From: an uncultured Bacilli bacterium
Lineage (GTDB): Bacteria; Bacillota_I; Bacilli_A; RF39; UBA660
NCBI GenBank assembly: GCA_947631895.1
Contig: CANRMU010000024.1
Coordinates: 1 to 10,569 of the forward strand
Length of the DNA stretch: 10,569 bases
Direction: 5' to 3'
Positions 5,815-10,569 of the stretch are shown here, piece after piece. The notes under the pieces are model-generated. The model saw only the letters and a program-made list of their open reading frames with translations, was not told the origin of the DNA and searched no databases. Position 1 is the first letter of the stretch. Each line of letters opens with the position of its first letter. The position numbers and the translations under genes are program-made.

Positions 5815-6933
5815 ATGAAATTTGCGATTGAAAAGGGAATATTATTAGAAAATTTAACAAATGTAATAAAAGGGGTTTCAACTAAGAATGTTATTCCAGT
5901 TTTAAATGGAATTAAGTTTGAATTAAATAATGATGGTTTAACGCTTTTAGCTAGTGATAGTGAACTTACGGTTGAGACTTTTATTGATAAAGCATTAATT
6001 ACTAATATTGAGAATAATGGAATTGCAATTATAAGTAGTAAGTATATTTTAGATATTATAAGAAAAATGCCTAGTGAGATTATTAATTTTGAAATGGTTG
6101 ATAACTTAAATATTAAGATATATTCTGAATCTAATGTTTATAATTTAAATTGTTTAGATCCAATGGATTATCCTAATATTAAGTTAAGTGTTCATAAAGA
6201 TCCGATTGTGTTAAAAGCAAATGTGTTAAAAGAGATTATTAATCAAACTTCTTTTGCTATATCTAATCAAGAGTTAAGACCGATTCTTACGGGACTTAAT
6301 TTAAAGATTACGGGAGATTTATTAGAATGTATTGCAACTGATTCTTATCGATTAGCTAAGAAGAATTTAAAGTTAGATACTGCTGTTTCATCTGATGTTA
6401 ACATTGTTATTCCTGGTAAAAATGTGATTGAGTTAGAGAAAATATTAACAGATGAAGATGATGTGATGATTCATATTTTTAGTAATCGAGTATTATTTGA
6501 ATATAAAAATATTAAGTTTCAATCTAATTTACTTTCTGGAACATATCCTAATACATCTAATTTAATACCAACCGAGTTTGATATTTTGGTACAAATAAAG
6601 AAAAATGATTTTGGAGGAGCTGTTGATAGGGCGGCTTTGCTTACTCAAGGTAAGGATAAAAACATTATTAAAATGAAGATTGAACATAAACAAATGGTGA
6701 TAAATTCAACGGCATCGGAGATTGGACGGACTGAAGAAACGTTAATTGTTGATACTGATGAAAAGTCTAATATTGATATATCTTTTTCAGCTAAGTTTAT
6801 GCTTGAGGCTTTAAAAACAATTAATGATGAAGATGTTTTAATAATGTTAAATGATGATGTGAAGCCGATTATTGTGAAGTCACTTACTGATGAATCATTG
6901 ATTCAATTGATATTACCGATTAAAACTTATTAA
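5815..6933 (+). CDS. dnaN: DNA polymerase III beta subunit (sliding clamp)
   Basis: A 372-residue beta clamp, which dimerises as a ring around DNA and tethers DNA polymerase III and other replication or repair proteins. The frame starts MKFAIEKGILLENLTNVIKG, matches the family through PVLNGIKFELNNDGLTLLASD, contains IATDSYRLAKK (family ATDsyRLA) and GTYPNTSNLIP, and ends LIQLILPIKTY, the usual clamp C-terminus that lines the client pocket. Length equals the common 365-380 residues and all three repeated clamp domains fit. The ribosome site AGAGGG precedes the ATG by 8 bases; a second ATG at 5808 is out of frame. The gene carries a copy of GTTGATAACTT at 6097-6107. Its own terminator overlaps the stop codon, so dnaN is the end of a dnaA-dnaN unit. 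Confidence 0.98.
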   Translation: MKFAIEKGILLENLTNVIKGVSTKNVIPVLNGIKFELNNDGLTLLASDSELTVETFIDKALITNIENNGIAIISSKYILDIIRKMPSEIINFEMVDNLNIKIYSESNVYNLNCLDPMDYPNIKLSVHKDPIVLKANVLKEIINQTSFAISNQELRPILTGLNLKITGDLLECIATDSYRLAKKNLKLDTAVSSDVNIVIPGKNVIELEKILTDEDDVMIHIFSNRVLFEYKNIKFQSNLLSGTYPNTSNLIPTEFDILVQIKKNDFGGAVDRAALLTQGKDKNIIKMKIEHKQMVINSTASEIGRTEETLIVDTDEKSNIDISFSAKFMLEALKTINDEDVLIMLNDDVKPIIVKSLTDESLIQLILPIKTY

Positions 6934-6957
6934 TTTTTTGGTTAATAAGTTTTTTTT
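6924..6957 (+). terminator. Intrinsic terminator of dnaN, overlapping the stop codon
   Basis: AACTTATTAA (6924-6933), an 8-nt loop and TTAATAAGTT (6942-6951) form a perfect 10-bp stem, with Ts running to 6957. The last codons and TAA of dnaN make up the left arm, so translating ribosomes would cover it. It insulates dnaN from the ComK-like gene behind it. Confidence 0.8.
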
Positions 6958-6989
6958 CGACAAAATATGCGTTAAAAGTGTGATATAGT
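6954..6989 (+). promoter_or_regulatory. Promoter of the ComK-like gene, with a Spo0A-box-like site
   Basis: An extended -10, TGATATAGT (6981-6989), lies 31 bp upstream of the ATG at 7021. No good -35 stands at 17 bp. TTTTCGACAAA at 6954-6964 equals the reverse of the Spo0A-box consensus TTTGTCGAAAA in all eleven positions. It is partly made of the T run of the dnaN terminator. Promoter activity is likely; Spo0A control is speculative. Confidence 0.55.
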
Positions 6990-7020
6990 TAAGAAAATTT
7001 TAAGTTTGGGGGATTTGTTT

Positions 7021-7476
7021 ATGGAACGTTATGAAGTTAATAATGATACTTTGGCTGTTATAGCTTGTAATGATCATTTATCAAGAGTCTATGAAAAAGG
7101 TAATTCATTTTATGTGAGGTCTAATTCAACAAAGATTATGGAAGATAGTTGTGAATATTTTGGGAGTAGTTTAGATGGGCGAAGAAAAGGAACGGAAGCA
7201 ATGATTGGAGTTAATTATAAAGCACCGATTATTGTAGAAGAATCTAATAATATGATATTTTTTCCTACTTCTTCGATAAGAAATAATATTAATTCATGGA
7301 TTAATTTTGATCATGTGAAGACTTGTTATCAGAATGGAAAAGATGTTTGGATTGAGTTTGATAATAGGGTTAAAATCAAAGTTTCTATTTCGGTGGGGAG
7401 TTTGAATAATCAGATTTTAAGAGCGGCCCGTTTAGATAGTGAATTAAGGACAAGAAAAAGCAAAAAAACATTTTAA
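7021..7476 (+). CDS. comK: ComK-family competence transcription factor, short form
   Basis: A 151-residue protein that I align by eye with B. subtilis ComK, the master activator of DNA-uptake genes, along nearly its full length. YEVNNDTLAVI matches YEVNGATIAVL. DSCEYFGSSLDGRRKGT matches RSCRFFGSSYAGRKAGT. YKAPIIVEESNNMIFFPTSSIR matches the PPIMVDPSNQIFLFPT region. SWINFDHVK and SLNNQILRAARL follow as in ComK (GWISHVHVK, SFENQVYRTAWL). It stops about 35-40 residues before the B. subtilis protein, so the tail carrying the MecA recognition motif is absent. I start at ATG 7021 with GGGGGAT as ribosome site; an in-frame TTG at 7006 would lie on that site. It has its own promoter and stands between dnaN and recF, where most Firmicutes keep yaaA. 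It probably activates genes elsewhere in the chromosome. Confidence 0.85.
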   Translation: MERYEVNNDTLAVIACNDHLSRVYEKGNSFYVRSNSTKIMEDSCEYFGSSLDGRRKGTEAMIGVNYKAPIIVEESNNMIFFPTSSIRNNINSWINFDHVKTCYQNGKDVWIEFDNRVKIKVSISVGSLNNQILRAARLDSELRTRKSKKTF

Positions 7477-7490
7477 AGATTAGTCTTTTG

Positions 7491-7499
7491 TGATATAAT
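7491..7499 (+). promoter_or_regulatory. Extended -10 promoter of recF
   Basis: TGATATAAT is a perfect extended -10 element (TGN plus TATAAT) 15 bp after the comK stop codon. It closely resembles TGATATAGT before comK. The -35 (TTTTAA at 7471-7476) is poor. The ATG at 7498-7500 overlaps this element, so it cannot be the start of recF on a transcript made from this promoter. Confidence 0.6.
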
Positions 7500-7504
7500 G
7501 TTTG

Positions 7505-7530
7505 TAGGTATAGGAGTATTAGGATACCTA
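7505..7530 (+). promoter_or_regulatory. Hairpin in the recF leader
   Basis: TAGGTAT (7505-7511) and ATACCTA (7524-7530) form a perfect 7-bp stem with a 12-nt loop, followed by TTATTTTTCT. It lies between the recF -10 and the recF ribosome site and could be a weak attenuator or a protein-binding structure. It is too far from the start codon to block the ribosome site directly. No riboswitch family is recognised. Confidence 0.35.
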
Positions 7531-7566
7531 TTATTTTTCTATATAACAAAATTAAGGGGCAATAAT

Positions 7567-8685
7567 ATGCAATTACAATCTTTGAAGTTACTTCATTTTC
7601 GCAATTATGAACATTTAGAAATTGAATTTCATCCTAAAATAAATATTATTTATGGGAAAAATGGTTCGGGAAAGACTAATTTAGTTGAGGCTATTTATGT
7701 GCTTGCGGTTACGAGAAGTTTTAGAAATGTGAATGAAAAAGTTCTAATTCAAAGTGGTGGGACTTTAGGGAAAATTGAAGGCGAGATTGTAAATAATGAT
7801 GAGGTTTATCCAACTAATTATCGGATTTATTTGGAAAAAGATGGTAAGAAAGTTAAGATAAACAAAAATAAGATTGTGAGGTTAAGTGATTATATTACAA
7901 AGATACCTATAGTGTTGTTTAGCCCTGATGATTTAAAGTTTTTAAAAGATACTCCAAGTACCCGCAGAAAACAACTTAATATTTCTATTTCACAATATAG
8001 TTTGGAATATTTAAAAAACTTAAGTAATTATAATAAATTGTTGAAACAGCGAAATGCTTATTTGAAAAAGTTAGTTGTTAATTCTAATCAATCGTTTGAA
8101 TATTTAAATATTTTGACTGAGAAGTTAATTAGTTATGGAATTAAGATTTACGAACAAAGAGAGCAATTTATTGTGAAGATTAATGAGACTTTAGGAAATT
8201 TTTATGAGAATATTACAGGTCTATGTGGTTTAAAGATTGAGTATAAGTCTGATTATGAAAAAATGAATAAGAATGAGTTATTAACAAGTTATCAACATTT
8301 ATTAAAGAAAGACTTAATGTTTGGCAAGACTAATTTGGGTATTCATACTGATGATTTGCATTTTTTCCTTAATGATGAGGATTTGAGGGATTACGGAAGT
8401 GAAGGGCAACAGAAGAATGCTATTATTGCGTATAAGTTGAGTGAATTAAAATTATTAAAGGAGATTTTGGGTTATTTTCCTATTTTGATTTTAGATGATT
8501 TGTTTAGTGAATTGGATAGGGAAAAGATTGAAAATATTTTTAAGATTTTGAAGAGTGATGTTCAAACTTTTATTACGACGACTGACTTGGATGTTGTGAA
8601 AAAATTTGGGTTAGAGGAGTACAAGAGTTTTGAAATAAAAGATGGACAAGTGGTAAAGGAGAGTAAACATGAAAGAAGAGAATAA
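7567..8685 (+). CDS. recF: DNA replication and repair protein RecF
   Basis: A 372-residue RecF, the SMC-like ABC ATPase that helps RecOR load RecA at gapped DNA after replication stress. It starts MQLQSLKLLHFRNYEHLEI, the family's standard opening, followed by Walker A GKNGSGKT (30-37). The ABC signature is GSEGQQKNAIIAYKL (from about 277) and Walker B with D-loop is ILILDDLFSELD (306-317). The usual Arg of the signature (GQQR) is Lys here. I choose ATG 7567, preceded by AAGGGG at good spacing. The frame is open upstream to an ATG at 7498, which would add a hydrophobic 23-residue extension, but that ATG lies in the -10 element and lacks a ribosome site. The 3' end overlaps gyrB by 17 bp, implying coupled expression. 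Confidence 0.96.
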   Translation: MQLQSLKLLHFRNYEHLEIEFHPKINIIYGKNGSGKTNLVEAIYVLAVTRSFRNVNEKVLIQSGGTLGKIEGEIVNNDEVYPTNYRIYLEKDGKKVKINKNKIVRLSDYITKIPIVLFSPDDLKFLKDTPSTRRKQLNISISQYSLEYLKNLSNYNKLLKQRNAYLKKLVVNSNQSFEYLNILTEKLISYGIKIYEQREQFIVKINETLGNFYENITGLCGLKIEYKSDYEKMNKNELLTSYQHLLKKDLMFGKTNLGIHTDDLHFFLNDEDLRDYGSEGQQKNAIIAYKLSELKLLKEILGYFPILILDDLFSELDREKIENIFKILKSDVQTFITTTDLDVVKKFGLEEYKSFEIKDGQVVKESKHERRE

Positions 8686-10569
8686 GGCTCATTATAATGA
8701 TAATGATATTCAAGTTTTAGAAGGTTTGGAGGCAGTTAGAAAAAGACCAGGAATGTATATTGGTAATACTAATGAAGCTGGATTACACCATTTAGTATGG
8801 GAAATTGTTGATAATGCGGTTGATGAGGCTTTAGCGGGATACTGTGATGATATTGAAGTTGAAATTGGTAAAGGTAATGTTATTACGGTTAAAGATGATG
8901 GTAGGGGAATGCCTACTGGTACGAATGCTAAGACAGGTTTATCAACGATTGAAACTATTTTTACGGTATTGCATGCTGGTGGAAAGTTTGGTGGCGGTGG
9001 CTACAAGGTTTCTGGTGGTCTTCATGGTGTTGGTGCTTCAGTTGTTAATGCTTTATCTGATTGGCTTGAAGTTAGAGTTTATCGGGAAGGTAAGGTTTTT
9101 TATCAAAGATTTGAAAATGGTGGAAAACCAGTTGAACCTTTGAAGGTTATTGATGAATGTAGTGTGGAAAGAACTGGTACAACGGTTAGTTTTCATGCTG
9201 ATCCAACAATGTTTGAAACTACTGTTTATAATTGGGATATTTTGTATAAAAGATTACAAGAGATGGCTTTTTTAAATAAAGGTGTTAGAATTACTTTAAT
9301 TGATCAAAGAGAGGATGAGAAAAAGGCGATATTCCATTATAATGGTGGAATTATTGAGTATGTTCAAATGCTTAATAAAAATAAGCAAGTATTATTTGAT
9401 GATATAGTGTATGTTGAGGGTCGTGAAGATGATATTGCAGTTGAAATTGCGATGCAATATAATGATTCATATAATCCATCAATTTATTCTTTTGCTAATA
9501 ATATTCATACCCCTGAGGGGGGGACTCATGAAGAGGGTGTTAAACAAGCTTTAACGAGAGTTATTAATAATTATGCTAAAAATGCTAAGTTATTAAAGGA
9601 TAATGATGATAGTTTGACTGGTGAAGATGTACGTGAGGGTATTGCAATGATTATTTCTTGTAAGCATCCTAATCCCCAATTTGAAGGTCAAACTAAGACA
9701 AAGTTAGGTAATAGCGAGGTTAAAAAGATTGCTAATGATATTTTTGCTAATGGTTTTGAAAGATTTTTAATGGAAAATCCTGATGCTGCAAAGGCGATTG
9801 TTGATAAATGTATGACGGCTTCTAGGGCAAGACTTGCTGCTAAAAAGGCTCGAGAGTTAACTAGACGAAAGACGGCTTTGGATGGATTTAATACGATTGG
9901 TAAGTTAGCTGATTGTACTAGTAAAGATGCTAGTATTTCGGAAATCTTTTTAGTCGAGGGTGATAGTGCAGGTGGTTCTGCTAAGGATGCACGTATTCCT
10001 AAGACGCAAGCTATATTACCTTTACGTGGTAAAATTTTAAATGTTGAGAAGGCTAGATTAGACCGAGCTTTAGGTAATGAGGAAATTAGAACGATTATTA
10101 CGGCTTTTGGTACGGGTATTGGCGATGAATTTGATTTAGATAAGTTACGTTATAATAAGATTATAATTATGACCGATGCTGACGTAGATGGTGACCACAT
10201 AAGAATTTTGTTATTGACTTTGTTTTATCGTTTCTTTAGACCAATTGTGGAGACTGGTCATGTGTATGCTGCTCAACCACCTTTATATAAGGTTGTGTAT
10301 GGTAAAACGATTAAGTATGTTCAATCTGATGAAGAGTTAGCAGAGTATCGGGCTACTTTACCTATAAGTGCTAAGCCTTTAGTCCAAAGATTTAAAGGTT
10401 TAGGAGAAATGGATGCGATTGACTTAAGAGAAACTACAATGCATATCGATAATCGAGTATTAAAGCGAATTACTGTTGATGATGCAATGGCAGCTGATAA
10501 AGTTTTCTCTGATTTAATGGGTGATGAAGTTTTACCTCGTAAGGAATATATTGAACAATATGGTCAGTT
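8669..10569 (+). CDS. gyrB: DNA gyrase subunit B (last residues off the window)
   Basis: The ATPase subunit of DNA gyrase, which with GyrA introduces negative supercoils. The frame opens at ATG 8669 (ribosome site AAAGGAGAG inside recF) and runs to the window end, 633 codons, lacking only a stop and probably about ten residues. The GHKL ATPase part shows EIVDNAVDEA (45-54, catalytic Glu45 and Mg-binding Asn49), DDGRGMP (76-82) and GGLHGVG (116-122). The switch lysine region QTKTKLGN follows in the transducer domain. The TOPRIM domain has EGDSAG (430-435), PLRGKILNVEKA and DADVDGD (503-509), ending with QRFKGLGEMD. The single TOPRIM without an insertion and the length fit Gram-positive GyrB rather than the longer E. 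coli form. ParE is the alternative, but the position after recF favours GyrB. gyrA would be expected next. Confidence 0.96.
   Translation, partial: MKEENKAHYNDNDIQVLEGLEAVRKRPGMYIGNTNEAGLHHLVWEIVDNAVDEALAGYCDDIEVEIGKGNVITVKDDGRGMPTGTNAKTGLSTIETIFTVLHAGGKFGGGGYKVSGGLHGVGASVVNALSDWLEVRVYREGKVFYQRFENGGKPVEPLKVIDECSVERTGTTVSFHADPTMFETTVYNWDILYKRLQEMAFLNKGVRITLIDQREDEKKAIFHYNGGIIEYVQMLNKNKQVLFDDIVYVEGREDDIAVEIAMQYNDSYNPSIYSFANNIHTPEGGTHEEGVKQALTRVINNYAKNAKLLKDNDDSLTGEDVREGIAMIISCKHPNPQFEGQTKTKLGNSEVKKIANDIFANGFERFLMENPDAAKAIVDKCMTASRARLAAKKARELTRRKTALDGFNTIGKLADCTSKDASISEIFLVEGDSAGGSAKDARIPKTQAILPLRGKILNVEKARLDRALGNEEIRTIITAFGTGIGDEFDLDKLRYNKIIIMTDADVDGDHIRILLLTLFYRFFRPIVETGHVYAAQPPLYKVVYGKTIKYVQSDEELAEYRATLPISAKPLVQRFKGLGEMDAIDLRETTMHIDNRVLKRITVDDAMAADKVFSDLMGDEVLPRKEYIEQYGQ

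Noticed and set aside
7006..7020. TTG start at 7006 for the ComK-like gene
   Set aside because: The codons that follow are the G-rich ribosome site itself; ATG at 7021 is better placed and matches the ComK N-terminus.
7477..7493. Short stem AAAGA-TTAG-TCTTT as terminator of the ComK-like gene
   Set aside because: The stem is five weak pairs with no real T run, so it cannot be called a terminator.
8844..9143. Plus-strand open frame of 99 codons
   Set aside because: It is another reading frame inside the ATPase domain of gyrB.
1..10569. CRISPR arrays, tRNA or rRNA genes, insertion sequences, phage or defence genes
   Set aside because: None seen on either strand: no spaced direct repeats, no transposase or integrase motifs, no tRNA-like cloverleaf noticed.

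Overview
This window is the chromosomal replication origin region of an AT-rich (low-GC) Bacillota. The order rpmH-rnpA-yidC-jag on the minus strand and dnaA-dnaN-(comK-like)-recF-gyrB on the plus strand is the classic Firmicutes oriC neighbourhood, and all genes point away from the origin. TGA ends rnpA in an ATGA overlap with yidC and Trp codons are TGG, so the standard bacterial code applies rather than the Mollicutes TGA=Trp code. Protein style (AT-rich codons, short L34, lipoprotein YidC, a cysteine-containing surface protein at the left edge) suggests an uncultivated host-associated member of class Bacilli near the RF39/Erysipelotrichia side. That placement is an impression, not a proven assignment.

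Left arm (1-3181, minus strand): a promoter drives rpmH (a shortened L34), a small hairpin follows, then rnpA (from a TTG start), yidC (4-bp overlap with rnpA) and jag/khpB, closed by an intrinsic terminator. Beyond the terminator, where B. subtilis has mnmE, lies the N-terminal 311 codons of a secreted or membrane-anchored surface protein that runs off the window. Its codon use differs from the housekeeping genes.

Origin (3182-5814): next to rpmH is a decayed two-transmembrane-segment gene with three single-base frameshifts, still carrying a good promoter. Then comes a DnaA-box cluster (three perfect TGTGGATAA boxes plus variants, some exactly 20 bp apart), dnaA, and a second box cluster with an AT-rich stretch between dnaA and dnaN. 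This is a bipartite origin like that of B. subtilis. A short repeat, AGTTATTAAC, abuts DnaA-box-like sites on both sides of dnaA.

Right arm (5815-10569, plus strand): dnaN ends in a terminator that shares its stop codon. An independently promoted 151-residue ComK homologue follows, in the slot normally held by the S4-domain gene yaaA. Its promoter region contains a sequence identical to the Spo0A-box consensus. The protein lacks the C-terminal tail that in B. subtilis ComK carries the MecA recognition motif. recF has its own extended -10 promoter and a hairpin leader, and overlaps gyrB, which is complete except for its last few residues. The least expected content is the ComK homologue in the replication gene cluster, the pseudogene beside oriC and the repeat-box modules of the origin.
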